Shown: positions 34,187 through 46,853, numbered from the stretch's first letter. The stretch is DNA of 64,000 nucleotides from Hyaloscypha bicolor E (GCF_002865645.1 NW_020194575.1:993247-1057246), one strand, 5' to 3'. The notes: generated by a model not told the origin, from the letters alone. Numbers and translations are program-made.

Positions 34187-37100
34187 TTAATTACCACGGA
34201 ACAAGAACTGCATATCCTCCGGAGTCAAGCTCTCCATTGCAGTCTCGTCGGCGTTGATGGTAGAGTTGATCATATTCGCTTTCTTCTCCTGCAGAAGCAC
34301 CATGCGAGACTCGACTGAATCCTCAATGCAGAGACGAGTGATGGAGCAGGGACGAGCTTGGCCAATACGATGGCATCGATCTGCGCTCTGCCATTCAGCA
34401 GCTGGGTTCCACCACGGGTCGACGATGAAGACCTTCGAGGCTTCTGTCAGGTTGAGAGCTACGCCACCAGCTTTTAGGGAGACGAGGAAACACTCGACGT
34501 TGACGTCTGTCATGAAGTGGTTGATGGATGCTTGGCGCTGGGCAGGAGTCATGGAGCCGTCGAGCATGACGGTTGTTATGCCTGCACGGCGGAGACGCCA
34601 TTCGACAAGTTGCAGCATGGTGGTGAACTGACTGAAAATGATAGACTTGTGGGACATGTTCTTGGATCGCAGCTCGTGGAGGTCGTGAACAAGGGCTTCG
34701 ATCTTCGAGCTGGAGGTCCAGTTCTCCATCTTGATTCGATTGATAATTGAGGACTTCTTGACCATTTGTTCGTCTTGTTCAATATCGGGTTGCTCGAGGT
34801 CGATGCTGAGGGGAATATGGCAGACAGGGCAGTCGGGGTTTTCTAAAAATTATCAGCATGAAAATATCAAGTAAGGGATGCAAGCATACCAGAAGAGTGC
34901 AAATAGTTCTTGGCACACTCGCGACAAAAGTCATGACGGCAAGAAGAGCGGATGGCCTCCTCGGCAGGATCATCACAGATGCAGCAGTTTAGAACATTTT
35001 GACCACCCTCACTATTCTTCTTCAGGATCAAATCAGGGTGATCAGCAACCTGACGCATCTGCATGATAAGACCGAAGATATTAGCATAGTTGTTGAGAAG
35101 AACACCTTGAGCGACGTAGGTCTCAAATCTGCGAGTGCCATTGTTCATAATACTGCCGGCGAAATCATTCTCCTCCTCACCAAAGAATTGACGGTCGACG
35201 TAGATCTCCTTCGCTGGCAACTCCATGGAAGAGGAATGATCGCGCTTGACGCGACGAAGCATGAATCGATCGGTCAGGATGCGAAGCTTCTTGAACGCCT
35301 CAGCTCCAGGTCCCTTGTTGCCGAACTTTTGGATGGGGTTGAGGAGTTCCTGATTGAATACAGAAACATGTTGCATGCCACTGTGGTTGCAACCAGAGCA
35401 GCGATTGTCCTCGTTCATCTCCCAATTGAGAGTCGAGCAGGGACACTGCTTGCAGAAGTAGCACGCAAATGGTTTGATATCGAGGAAGCGGACAAGTGAG
35501 AAGAACTCGCCGATCCTGTTCTGTAATGGAGTGCCAGACAAGCACCACTTGTGATCAGCCTTTAACGCGAAGCAGGCTTTGGCACAACCAGTGGTGCGTT
35601 GCTTGATGTTGTGTGCCTCGTCAAGAATGACTCGATGGAAATGGATCTGATGAATGACACTCTTCTCCTTGTGAAGACCATTCTTGCGCTTGAAGCCCTT
35701 TTCTTGCTTGCGGAACATTGACTCAAGACTGTTGTATGACATGAGAATGACATCGTACTTCATCAGCTCCTGGACCGAAATCCCCTTGGTCTGGGCATTG
35801 GTGCCGTGGAAGACAAAGGTTCTCAGGGTGCCATCGGTGTAGTCGTTGATTTCTTGCTGCCATTGCATAAGTGCGACTGGAGGGATTAGGACGAGAGAGG
35901 GCTGTTTGGCAGGCCAGTCAGACATAATAAGGGAGACTGCTTGGATCGTCTTTCCCATGCCCATTTCATCACCAAGCAATCCGCCACCCCACTCCGTCTG
36001 CTCCATGGCCTGCATCCAGGCAACACCTTCAAGCTGGAAGGGCTTGAGTTCGCGATTGATGTTCTTTGGCTGCTCAATCGTGACGGAGCCAATCTTTGGG
36101 AGATTATCCAAGTCTTGCCACATGGTGTGGAGCTCTGGATGGTGTGCTTCGAGGCGAGCACGTTCTTGTCTGCCACGACGATTGTGTCTTTCCTCCAACA
36201 GGTTGATTCGTTGACGAGCACCTCTTCGTGAACGGACAGGAGTTGTTCCAAGGACCGGGGCAGCATTGTCATCGCCACTTGAGAGGTCGGAGTCGGAGAG
36301 ATCAGAGATAAACTCCGAGCTGCTGAGATCGCTGTCGTCAAGATCGAGTGGGGCATCGCTGATCAGACCAGAGCTGGCAGTGGATGCCTTTGTATCTTGT
36401 CGGTTTAGTTTGGAGGGGCCTACCGCTGAAGAAGAAGAGAGTTTGTCCTTCTTGGTTGATACTCCAGAGAGCGCTCCGAGTCCGCGGCGGCGTGTGGAGC
36501 TGGAAGATGGAGTAGTAGTCTTTGAGCTGGACTTGATGTTAGGAAACTTGGCTCGGGACATCCCACCACTCATTGGAATGGGAGCGTCCGAGTCATCGTC
36601 TTCTTCAACGGAATCGTCGATCGCAATAAAATTATCGCTCTCATCAGAGTCTTTGATGATCTTGGATTTCTTGGTTGAGGAGAACTTGATAGTATTCGAA
36701 CCACTGGCACCAAGCTCGATCTTGGGTCGCTTGGCAAGACCAGGGGAGAAGTCTGTCATCTCAAAATCACCATCGTCGGATTCATCGCCAAAGTCGGATG
36801 CAAAGTCGATCTTTGGGAGGATCTTCTTGACTTTGCGAGGTGTTCGTCGAGGAACGACGCCGTCGGTATCCATGCCACTCATGGTGTCGGCAGCAGCATC
36901 TTCCTGCTCTTGCAGTGCGCGTGCGAGCTGAGCATCGGGAGTATTGTCGGAGTCGCCGCCCTCACCGTCAGAATCTAGGACGACGGCCTTGCGCTTCTTG
37001 TTGGTAGAGTTCAATGAGAACTTGCTGTTTCGCAGAGCAGCTGCTCTGGCAACAGCGTTGACAGCTGGTGTAGAGAACTCGGTTGCAGAAATTCCTGCGG

Positions 37101-37586
37101 GTCGACGACCTCGTTTTGCATAAGAGGATTTTTGTTGTTCTGCAGGAGTAACAGCAGCACTGGTTGCAGGTGTAGAGTATCCGCTATCCTCGTTAAAGTC
37201 GTTGGAGGTAGCCACGGAGGCAAATGACTCCCGACTCTTGACGGCCTTCTTCGCACTTGTATATTGACTAATCATCGAGATCTCTGGGAAATCAGAACTC
37301 GAGGCATCATCGCTATTCGGGATTGATTGCATGGAAGTGGAAGTGCCTTTGTTGTTGAGTTTAGGAAGGTCGTTGCGGGCAGAGCGTCTGGTAGCTGTTT
37401 CCCACGAATGTCAGAATGGTTTGCCATGATAAGAAGCAGCAAGCGTGGGGAAGACCGCAGCAACAGCTTGAATCATGCGGTGAGAAGCCGGAACTTACAT
37501 GAAGGCCTCGAACTGGCAGCACTGCTGGTAAGGCTCTCGACCTTCCTCGGGCGACCTCTTGGCCGGCTTGCTGCTCCGGGCGCCAT
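34187..37586 (-). CDS. RAD16: DNA repair helicase Rad16 (SNF2/RING)
   Basis: Three exons on the minus strand: 37586-37499, 37394-34890 and 34842-34187, giving 1,082 residues. The N-terminal about 400 residues are low-complexity and acidic/serine-rich. The SNF2 ATPase starts near residue 480 with [11 protein letters not shown] (Walker A, about residues 500-510) and [10 protein letters not shown] (DEAH box, about 620). A C3HC4 RING finger inserted between the ATPase lobes follows: [34 protein letters not shown], about 830. The helicase C lobe has [17 protein letters not shown] and [11 protein letters not shown]. This order is diagnostic of Rad16. With Rad7 it forms NEF4, which recognises UV damage in silent chromatin and acts as an E3 ligase subunit in yeast. 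RAD7 lies head to head next door. Nuclear. Confidence 0.95.
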
Positions 37587-38344
37587 GATAGGACGCCGGA
37601 ATCAAGTCAAAGAGGTTTGAAGTGTTTGTTCAAAACCCAATCTTCATGAAGACAATGATACAATGCCAACATGCAATGCGAGGCGGTGCGGTTCTTGATG
37701 GGGTTGCAGCCTGACAGGGCGGGCCAAGACAGGGGAGCCACGATAGGGCAATCAAAAAGATCCGCAGGCCAGTGCAGGGCGCAGAAGCTGCTCTGACCAC
37801 AATGGAGGTCAAAGGGGGGGGCTTCTGCTGGAATCAGCCGTCGAGTGAGTTGTTGTAGGCACAGTAGAGCGTGACGATAACTCTCACGACCCGTCCGTGG
37901 TGTTGATGGGAAGAAAAGGAGAACGGGAATCCCTTGGACGGGCTGCAACGCCTGCCAAAAAATCAATCAACGCGAGAACGCGGGTGCACGTGCAATGCGC
38001 AGCGGTGATTGGTTCGTTTAGCTGAAAAGCACTTAAGACGCGGACCATCATCGCGCCGGCCCTTATCGATTTGGGCCAAACGCCCTTCTTCGGCCCCTTT
38101 CGCGCTTCAACACTGAAAACTCTACATCGAGCGGGAAGAGACAACCACGACGTTGTTGGACAGACCATCACAAGGACTGCCATACCGCGAGCAACTGACT
38201 CGCATCCCCCTCTGTGCTTCCCAAGATCATTTCCCCCAAGCAGGCTGGCTGTACTAGCAGCGCGCAAACATGTAGGAACAACTGGTCCCCACCCTCAATT
38301 CAATCTGACACCAGTGCAGGAATCCCCCCAATCCTCCGAATAGC
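37587..38344. promoter_or_regulatory. Shared divergent promoter of RAD16 and RAD7
   Basis: A 758-bp region with the start codons of RAD16 (minus) and RAD7 (plus) on its two sides. It includes a CACGTG-like word (gtgcacgtgc near 37985) and an inverted CCAAT (gattggttcg near 38007). Short minus-strand ORFs here (37607-38267) look like chance frames. Co-expression of the two repair genes is inferred from the arrangement. Confidence 0.5.
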
Positions 38345-40343
38345 ATGCCACCACCAGCTGGTCCGCCTCAGCGACCGGCTCGGCAGATCAGAGGACCGTA
38401 AGTTGAATGTGGGGCATGTTGTGGAAGCAGAGGCTGACCCCCTACAGACAGTCAGCCTTGACCGACTTCCTGGCTGTGAGTTGCTGAACCACAGTACTCC
38501 TGCGTTGCAACTGACACTCTGCAGTCCCAAGGGATCAATGCCAACCAGATTCGACAAGACGCCGATGCGAGACGTGCTGCTGCTCGAGCGTCGCTGCAGA
38601 ATGGCGGTGGCGATGGCGATGACGATGCCCCCTCTCCCGAGGCTGAATCCGAGGTGGCTCCAGCTCGCAAGGAGACCAAGGCGCAAGCTGCAAAGAGAAA
38701 GAAGGAAGAAGAGGTAAACCCCGCGTTCTTATCTTATCAAGATTGCTCGCTCACACCTCGAACAGAAAGCGATTGCGAAAATCAAAGCCTCGAAGCAATT
38801 CCAACGTCGAAGAAAACAATATGGCTCGGATGATGATATGTCGGACGAGGATGAGGCTGCCCGAGCAATCTTCGAAGAGAGCATGGCACCTCTGCCTGGT
38901 CAGATGGAGAATTGCGAGTTATGCGAGAAGAGATTTAGTGTTACAGCCTACAGCCGAGCTGGCCCAGATGGTGGATTACTCTGTCCCAAGTGCTCGAAGG
39001 AGCTCGGCAAGGAAGAGGGTTCTGCCAAGAAGAAGAGAAAGATTGCAGCTGGACGAGCACGAAGACAACTACAAAGCAACCTCCTTGATGGCATCTACCC
39101 TGGTGCAAAGGATCTCATGACTCTCTGCATTGAGACCCTGGCGAAGAATGTCCACAATGCAGACAGCCTCGGTGATCTCTCGGATGAATTGGTTGATAAG
39201 ATTGCCGCCATTCTTTCCAAGAAGCGATTGATGACTCCCGAAACCCTCTACTTGTTCCTCAGACCTGGCTCCGATACTGTTACTGTCTACGATGCTGCTA
39301 AGCTCACCTCCGATGACTTCATCCGCATCTTTCAGATCGTTCCTACAGTCAAGCATCTCCGCCTCCGAAATGCCATTCAATTCAAGAACAAGGTCATGGA
39401 TCACCTTCTTGGCACGACTGTCGAGTTGGAGACTCTCAGTCTCCATGGCTCGAATCTGATTGATGATGGGAGATGGGACCAATTTTTGACCGAGAAAGGC
39501 TCTCATCTCCGTGCATTAAAAGTCTACAATACAGATGGTCACTTTGGCGATGAGCAACTTGAGATGGTTGCAACACACTGCCCAAATCTTCATCGCTTGA
39601 AGGTCTGCCACAACCAAAAGGTCACGACGAAGGGCGTTCACCATATAGCGAAGATGCCGAATCTTACACACCTCAGCCTCGAACTCTACCAACAAATGCC
39701 TTTCCTCGAAGGCGACCTCAGTCTCACGGATGTACTTGATTCCACTGGCGCCGGTCTCCGCACTCTCTCTCTTGCAACGATCCATAACCTCACGAACAAT
39801 GTATTGAAAGATATCCACGACAACTGCCAAAACCTCTCCAAGCTCAGGCTGACGGACAACTCCACCTTCACCGATGACGGCTTCGCCAATCTCTTCACCG
39901 GCTGGCTTAACCCCCCTCTCATCTACATCGACCTGCACAAATGCCGTCACATCGACGCCGCCGAGCCGCGTGAGAACCCCAACAGGGTCGGTCTCGGATC
40001 CGCCGGTTTCGAAGCCCTGATGGCTCACTCCGGCTTGACTCTCAAGCACCTCAACGTCCATTCCTGCCGCCACATCTCGCGCGAAGCGTTCGAGAACGTC
40101 TTCGCTGAAGACAAGACATACCTCGAGATGCAGGAAATTGACATCAGTTTTTGCCAATCGGTCAACGATTTCGTCGTCGGTAGTATCTTCCGCAGCTGTC
40201 CGAACCTCAAGACATTGAAGGTGTTTGGCAACTTTGGCGTGAAGGAAGTTAAGGTTCCGAAAGGCAAGATTCTCATTGGTGTTCCGAATGCGTTGGGTAT
40301 GCAGATTGAGGGTACGGAGGAGGATGAGGGTAGGGTTATTTGA
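38345..40343 (+). CDS. RAD7: DNA repair protein Rad7 (LRR protein)
   Basis: Four exons: 38345-38397, 38448-38475, 38525-38713 and 38766-40343, giving 615 residues. The start MPPPAGPPQRPARQIRGP and QSALTDFLA (with SQGIN continuing) are the typical Rad7/Rhp7 N-terminus. A Lys/Glu-rich linker and KKRKIAAGRARRQ follow. The zinc-ribbon-like segment CELCEKRF ... LLCPKC (near residue 141) is the Rhp7 treble-clef domain. From about residue 250 leucine-rich repeats run to the end (VKHLRLRNA, LETLSLHGS, LHRLKVCHN, LTHLSLE, LSKLRLTDN, LKHLNVHSC). Rad7 is the damage-recognition and ECS-ligase adaptor partner of Rad16 in NEF4. Exon 2 is just 28 bp. Confidence 0.94.
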
Positions 40344-41871
40344 TCTGATTCCTTGATTGGATCTGGCTGCTCTGTAGGACGTTTTGGTCATGGTGTATTC
40401 CCTGCTTTATGGCGCTTTGACGTCAAGGAATCAATGGTATTTGTCGGCCAGGACATGGCGAGAACGTCCCAGTATGTATACAAAGTAACCGGGCTTTAGA
40501 CGAATAAATGAACACTTTGCTAATTAACCTTATGCGCATTCCTCTATCTTCCCATTGAGTATCGTAAGCTTTGGCTTGAAAGTGCGTGGGTAGCTGGCAA
40601 GTGCTACTACGCGTTCTTTCCTCCTTCCCTTCTTCACCGAATGAACGAATCATTCTCGGATATCTAACCTCGTCCAGCACGGAAGTAGGGGGTTTAGAAG
40701 TTATGCTCCTTAATGAAAGTAATGAACCCCAATCAACGATTCACATTCATCTCGCCGACACCGAGTCATAACTAGAAATCGCGCGTTTTCGTTGCACATC
40801 GTAAATCTTGTTTCGTAGTCCTTGTGGTAATTCTTGTAGTGATAGATGCTACTACCCTGAGGAATAAGTTTTATAGTGGCAGAGGGGGATTAGTAGAAGA
40901 TTTGCGACGTGCAACAGAAAGATATAAACACGTGATTCCCAGAGATACAAGTGTGGGTGGTGAATTATGGAGTGAATTTTGATGGGAGGTAGAGGGGAGG
41001 TGAGGTGAAGTATGGGATGTGTAGTAGAAGCGAAGGAAAATAAGGTGATTAGCTGGAGAACTAGCTAGAGCGGAGATTGAAGCTAAATACAAGAGAGTAA
41101 GAAGAATCACATGAAAATTAGCAGTGAAGCCTGCCGTGAAGCCTACCGTGAAGCCGAGGGGGTGGCAGTAAAGGGGCGAAACACGGGTTGAAACACGTGA
41201 CGACATAATCTACCATCTGACGTTGCACCTTACTATCTTCGATATTACATTAAGTATCCGACTGTGTTTACCAAAAAGAGTTGGAGAGGTGAATTAGGGA
41301 CGAAGGTTTATGACAGTCTAGGTCCTGACTGGATAGTCCGCGCGGTACCCATCAATGATCAAAACGCTGTTAAGTTCCTGCCGTCAATCTCTACTCCGTA
41401 GCAGTGGAACAGTTCTCCGTCTCGCAATCTTGGTAGACTCACAGCCTCTGCGGATGGCTCAAGAACCCCTCACTTCGATCTGCGTGTCATGCCAACATCG
41501 CATGCATGCGATGAATAAAAGACGGCACCAGATTCAGTTATTGGTTCACCCATCGTTTCCCTCCCCCGACCATTTGATACACTCATTGTATGAATCGTCC
41601 AGTGGAACAAATGGGCGGGGTCAAATAAGCGCCCCGACCCGAGGCCTTGGGTCATGGTGGCCAACCTCGTTTCGCATGTTGTAGCCCCTGACGAACATCG
41701 TGCATCGCCCACACCGTGGCGGGGCTGTGGTGGGCTGTGTTTTACATGCATTTGTCCACGCTCTTATTTATCGCAACATCTTCAATAACCAACCATTGCT
41801 ATTCAGGTCTATGTCCTATCCTTCTCCTGTTTTATCATTTAGAACCAGATTCTCCGAATTTTGAGAAAGCA
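40344..41871. other. Intergenic region
   Basis: 1.5 kb with 3' flank of RAD7 and upstream region of the nuclease-like gene. A local set of three ~13-bp near-repeats (cctgccgtgaag, cctaccgtgaag, agcagtgaag) lies around 41125-41155. No gene is recognised. Confidence 0.45.
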
Positions 41872-44506
41872 ATGTCAAAAGCTAACTACCGAGAGCTTAA
41901 GAGGCAGACGAAGCAAGCTCGAATCTTCGTGAAGCCAACAATCTATAACCCAAGAGATTCCGCGAATAATGAGAATGTGCCGACGGATCACAAAGACAAG
42001 TTCGCAACAATTCAGGCTTTAGGTCGGACTCCATACTTCACTTATGGATATACCCCCAGCACCGAGACATCCGACAAACCTTGGCAGCTTTCAAATCGGA
42101 ACAGAGCAAAGATTCTTGTTCAATATGCCGCAAAATGTCGAAGGGAAAATCGTAACGAAGCTGGCTGGAGATACGAGGTCGAGTCTAAGATTTTTGTGAG
42201 ATTTGATTTCGAAGTAGCCTGGTAAGTGATCCACGAAGCGATTATAATTTATTACTTGCTAAGTGTAATAGTAAACGATGCCGGAAAAGATTATGGAGGT
42301 CTGAGATAGAGTCAAATCCCACCTCCAGCAATAGCAGAACGACCTCGCTAGTCGAGCGCCAACAAAAGAGGGAGTTGTGCAAATGCAACCCATCAGGCCG
42401 CTTGGACGATTTGTAAGTCATCTTCAATCTGCATGTGATGAGTGGAAATACTGAGTGGTAGCACAGCCTTGACCCTGGATTGAGTGAATTGTTTTCTTCC
42501 AGGATCCAAGAAGCAGTTTGTCAACCCGGAGAAGTTAACATGCAGACACCAAACCCGAAAAAGGAGCCAGACCGGATACACGGCCTGCAGCGAACTACTA
42601 TGTTTGAGAAGCTCCTGCAGGAGGTATACAGCCACGAAGAGTCGGAGCACTCCAGACCTCGATCGATCGAAGAAGTTTTGCAAGTGAGCATTAACCCTGA
42701 CAACGGGGGGGATCCACTTCTTTTCCCATTCCTCCTCCTCGAGGCAAAGGGTGAAAAGGGACCAGAAAATTTCGAGCACATGGAGATCCAGACTTCATTT
42801 CCAATCAAGCATGCTCTCAAGCTCCAATACGACTTGCTGAAGACCCGCGGGAATACAATGGACGTCCCGGGAGGACCACTGATCTGGTTTCTGGCGAACC
42901 GTGGCGAGGACTGGAGAGTATATGCTGCTTTTGTTCACGAGGAAGATGGCAGACCAAACTACGTGAGCTTTTACCCCAATCCCTTAATTACAGCTCGATT
43001 GCTAACAATGAACAGTGGATCCAGCATCTCTGGGGTGGAAATATCACCGGATTAGATGGGGCTATGCAGTTGGTCCTCATCGTTGACTACATCCTTGACT
43101 GGGCTCGCGACATATACCGGCCCAACATCCTTCGACAGCTCAAAATGCTGAGTTCCTCAAATATGAACGATGCAATGACCCTCGGCTTTGACCCAGACAT
43201 CTACTCGCTGGCTGGGGAGGTTCAGCCCTGGATGGAAGAAGTGGAAGCACAAAACTTTGAGCTCATGCCTGACGAGATGCTCAGTCCCCCACAATCAGAC
43301 GCAGCATCAGTCACGCAGGACGAAGAGCCACATGATCCTCTTGCTCGGTTCAGAACTCACCATGGGCTTGTCCGGGACGGACGATATATCGAGTCCCGTG
43401 TCCGCGCCCTCTTCCTCACTGCCGACAATGCCCGCACCTTCTTCGAAGACTTCGACAACCCAAAAAAAGCCATGACGCTTGCTCGATCTATTCTAGCAGC
43501 CCTAAATCGCCGATGTGTAGTTCTTGAAAGTGGAGAAGTGCTCAAGTACATTGAAGACAAGTGGACAGGGACTGAGCAACAAAGACCGAGTCTTGCTCGC
43601 AAGGAATCAAGGGTTTACGCTCAATTTCGCGTTTCTTACTACATCAATCACGCATGGGAGCAAGTCCGCGAATTGACGTACCTCGCTGCATCAGAAGACG
43701 CCCGAGAGATCTTAATCGAAACGGCCGATTTCCGCAAAGTTGTCAGACGCCGTTCACGCTTCAACCCTCCAAACTGCTCAACGGAAGACATGCTCGGCAC
43801 TATCGAGCGCCTCCTAAAACGCAGCGTCCGGCAAGACTTCGTGGCAGCTTTGGCACGGCGCACTTTCATGCTGGATATGGAGAACACGGGTATCGATCCT
43901 CTATCTCCCCGCGACGAATTCATCTCCACATCCGCCGGTCTGCTTTTCAAGATGGTCCTGAAGGTGGACAAGGACAAGAAAAGCCCCGGCGTTGCAATGC
44001 AAGAACTTGTTCACGCGGTCTACGAAAAATACCGCATCGGGAAGCGCGAACCCTTAGAGCCCTTCCTGCGAGTATCATCCCGAGTTGATCTCGATGGCCG
44101 TCCGCTTTGGCGCGACTGGAAAGCAGGCGACGAACTCCCGAAGGATGAGAGCCATCTTGATAAAGTCCTCGTCTGTGCAGATGTTATGAACGCTCCATTT
44201 CTGCCTAAAAACTCAGATCAGAAACTCTGCTTGTTCGTTCTGGATGGCAAGAGTGTGGCCGAACCATTCGACATCACGGCTAAACTGTTGTGGTTTTTGT
44301 TTAAGAATGAGATATACGGGACGGTTAGGAAGGGGAGAGTGTATAAAACTAGGGTCAATTGGAGGGATAATCGGGCGGAGCACTTTTTCAGGATGGAGAA
44401 GGCAGGGGAGTTGTTGAAGGTCTCCGCGGTGGAGTTGAGGGGTAGTATCTTTGAGTGGATCAAGGGTATTAATTCCCCTCCAGAGAGTCTGGAGTCCGAG
44501 GCTTGA
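41872..44506 (+). CDS. PD-(D/E)XK nuclease-like domain protein
   Basis: Four exons: 41872-42221, 42272-42412, 42503-42962 and 43016-44506, giving 813 residues. Near residue 243 the segment DPLLFPFLLLEAKGEKG followed by IQTSFPIKHALKLQ matches the D...ExK catalytic strand and following helix of the PD-(D/E)XK fold, as in a large family of fungal proteins of unknown role. Exon 2 carries CKRC and later CKC, potential metal ligands (four cysteines). The long C-terminal half (about 450 residues) is hydrophilic and mixed alpha/beta with no motif I can name. It may be a nuclear or cytoplasmic nucleic-acid enzyme, or a relic of a mobile element domesticated by the genome. No active-site residue is obviously missing, but biochemical activity is unproven. 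Confidence 0.65.
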
Positions 44507-45397
44507 TTTATTGATGGGTTGAAATACATGGCAGTCTATATCTCATCAGGAAGCGTGATACTTGGGTAAGCGGTACGAAGACAACGGCATAAAGTATCGG
44601 GAATACAGGGCATTTTGACCCTCAGCGCTCTACAGGGTGTGAATTTATGGCAGAAGCTCGCTACAAGCCCTATAACTCTAGGTAGTGCTCCCTAAATCTA
44701 CGTAAAGATGCGCTATAAGACATTCGCATGGGGTAAGTAGATCTTCTAGGGTTATAGCGCTGTTGGTAGAGCAACTACAGCGCTCGGACGCTAAACAAGC
44801 AACTATTATAGGCCCCTTTAGCGAAGGCTCCCTTGTAAGTACAGGGAAGAAGCCCTGAAAAGGTGTGGTAGCCCTTGTCGAAGGCGTAAATGTGCTTTTA
44901 GGGGAAGGGCCTGGAAATATAGGGCCTTGTAGCAAGTTTGCTACCTTGATCTGTACGCTGGAGAGCCTGAAAGTCTCCCAATGCCCTGTATTCCCGATAC
45001 TTTATGCCGTTGTCTTCGTAGTCGTTGAAGCACACCGCACGAACTAGGTCTTTCTCCCTCCATTCCTTTTTTATGAAGAAGTCACGGCCGCCGCTATTTT
45101 AGCATATTTCGGGATCAATTTTCTGGAGACATATACCCCAATTCTTATCTTTCTCATGGTCAGCACACTGAGTGCATCTCGTGACTGTCACCGATGTACA
45201 AGATCTTTATCACGCGAAGTTGAAAGAAAATGGGAGAGAAGTTCGGAGAACCATATCGTACTTTTCACAGTCTTCTATCATTCGGTACTCATTACTCATT
45301 TATGCCTTGCTCCTTCACTCTGTGACAAATATAAATTATGCCTTGTCTTCCTTCCATAAGCCACTTGATCGTTCATCCAAGAAATGTTTATCATAAG
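44507..45397. other. Intergenic region holding an inverted-repeat element
   Basis: Contains the 41-bp inverted-repeat element at 44574-45020. The remaining 370 bp up to 45397 show no gene. Confidence 0.5.
44574..45020. mobile_element. Inverted-repeat element with perfect 41-bp arms
   Basis: 44574-44614 (begins TACGAAGACAACGGCATAAA) is perfectly inverted at 44980-45020. Both outer ends are TA, so the element may be CGAAGACAAC...GTTGTCTTCG (39-bp TIR) inserted at a TA dinucleotide. The 447-bp span encodes only chance ORFs (a minus-strand frame at 44678-44935 is not a known protein). Perfect arms over 41 bp imply recent activity. Classed as a Tc1/mariner-like MITE, tentatively. Confidence 0.7.
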
Positions 45398-46303
45398 TCA
45401 TGACGGCAATTCAACTGCTTGAACTGTCGATCTTGTTGACGAGTTCAACGCAGTCACAGCCTTCCAGTATCCTGGTGGGTACTCGTGCAGCTCGTTGTAT
45501 GGCCGTGAAGAATGTTGCGGGGCCAGATCATTGCTGGGGTGTGAACCTCGTTGTGCAGGTTTCTGCCGTAGACGGAAGTACGCCACAAGAGCAGCAACGA
45601 CACATATGAAGACTCCAACCCCGAGCACAGCGCCAAGTGGAACCCTTGTCGTTGAAGAAGAACTGTCTTGAAGTTGCACAGGTGGAAGTTCTGATGTCGC
45701 GCGCGCGCTTGAGCTTGCAAATGACGGCAACGCTGTCGTCGTACTCGCGTTCGTACCTGAGCTGCGCGGCGAGCTAGCCGCTAAAGTCGCAGGCGCCCTA
45801 GATGTTGAAATGGCGCTGCCATATTGGTCGACTGTGGAATTCGTGATGTTGAAGAATGTACTGAAAGCCACGGGTTTGGTACCATTTATTTTGAATAATT
45901 GGAAGTTGAATTGGTTGTCCTTCGCTATGTCGAACTTCGAGCCGCCGTCGCTGCCGTCGATTGTGACCTTCCAGCTGTATGACTGTTGTGTTAGCGCCAC
46001 TAGAGTCCAGTTAGCCAATTCATTGCGCGTAAGGGAGAGAATGAAGCACGCACCTGAATTTGGCAAATAATCTAGCTCAGTCAGACTGGAATTATCTTGA
46101 TTAATGATCAAATTCACCAACCCCTCGGACGTGCTCCAAGCGATGTTGACAATGTCGCCAACTCGATAGACAGAGTTGATGTTGGCATCTTGATCTGGAA
46201 TTTTCTCTTCGGGTGGGTTGATGAAATGGCTAGTGCTTCCTGTCCGTGCAAAAACAGTTGCGTGAGGTATTATGAGAAGCTGGCAAAACAAATGAGGCGC
46301 CAT
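45398..46303 (-). CDS. Single-pass membrane protein with Ser/Thr-rich ectodomain
   Basis: Two exons on the minus strand, 46303-46054 and 45999-45398, giving 283 residues. The whole region is one open frame, but splicing a 54-nt intron with a GTGCGT donor and CTCTAG acceptor gives a smoother protein. If retained, 18 residues are added. The start chosen gives a signal peptide (MAPHLFCQLLIIPHATVFA). The ectodomain of about 130 residues has NxS/T sites and a beta-rich pattern (VGDIVNIAWSTSEG, SWKVTID). A Ser/Thr/Ala-rich stalk, one membrane helix (VPLGAVLGVGVFICVVAALVAYF) and a basic cytoplasmic tail of about 60 residues follow. Such proteins sit in the plasma membrane as wall-linked sensors or adhesins. 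No family name is assigned. Confidence 0.75.
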   Translation of the reverse strand: MAPHLFCQLLIIPHATVFARTGSTSHFINPPEEKIPDQDANINSVYRVGDIVNIAWSTSEGLVNLIINQDNSSLTELDYLPNSGACFILSLTRNELANWTLVALTQQSYSWKVTIDGSDGGSKFDIAKDNQFNFQLFKINGTKPVAFSTFFNITNSTVDQYGSAISTSRAPATLAASSPRSSGTNASTTTALPSFASSSARATSELPPVQLQDSSSSTTRVPLGAVLGVGVFICVVAALVAYFRLRQKPAQRGSHPSNDLAPQHSSRPYNELHEYPPGYWKAVTALNSSTRSTVQAVELPS

Positions 46304-46853
46304 TGTATTGCACTCATCGACTGATAATGAACAATGAGCAAGAACATCATCATACAACTTGATGGGGGCCCCCGTCGAGTGATGACATATACACTTGATG
46401 TGTTGGCATCAGAGAACAACATCGGAATGAAACAGAATCTAATTTTGTTTCCTTGCCAAAGAGCTGGGAAATGTCGGGTGTTGTGGCTGCTGAAACCGTT
46501 GGTAGGACAGGGAAAGCGACCAAGCGTTAACGAAGCGAATCCGATAGGGGGCGCCCAAAACTCGCTTAACATAGCCCTTCCCCGGCGACCCAGCAATCCG
46601 GTACCAGCGCTTACGGTCTTATGCCACCCAGGAGCTCGGTAAAGGCGCCTATTCTAATAGGTTAGGGCTTCCAAATCACTTGGAACACACACTCTCCCCC
46701 TTTCTTTTCTTGTATTTATGTTCCATAGATTTCTGCGAGCCCGAGATGCCTTTCTGCCTTTTCTGCTTGTTGTCTCGGCACTCTTTGATTGCATTGGCTC
46801 CTCCCACAATAAACAACAGATTTGTCCCATTTCGTTACGCAAGTCCATGGCTG
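46304..46853. other. Intergenic region
   Basis: Upstream of two diverging units. No gene is seen. The stretch 46500-46640 is GC-richer than its flanks and carries AAAACTCGCTTAACATAG-like words, with no recognised repeat. Confidence 0.4.

Noticed and set aside
44678..44935. 85-codon frame inside the 41-bp inverted-repeat element
   Set aside because: No transposase feature and no family resemblance; treated as non-coding interior of a MITE.
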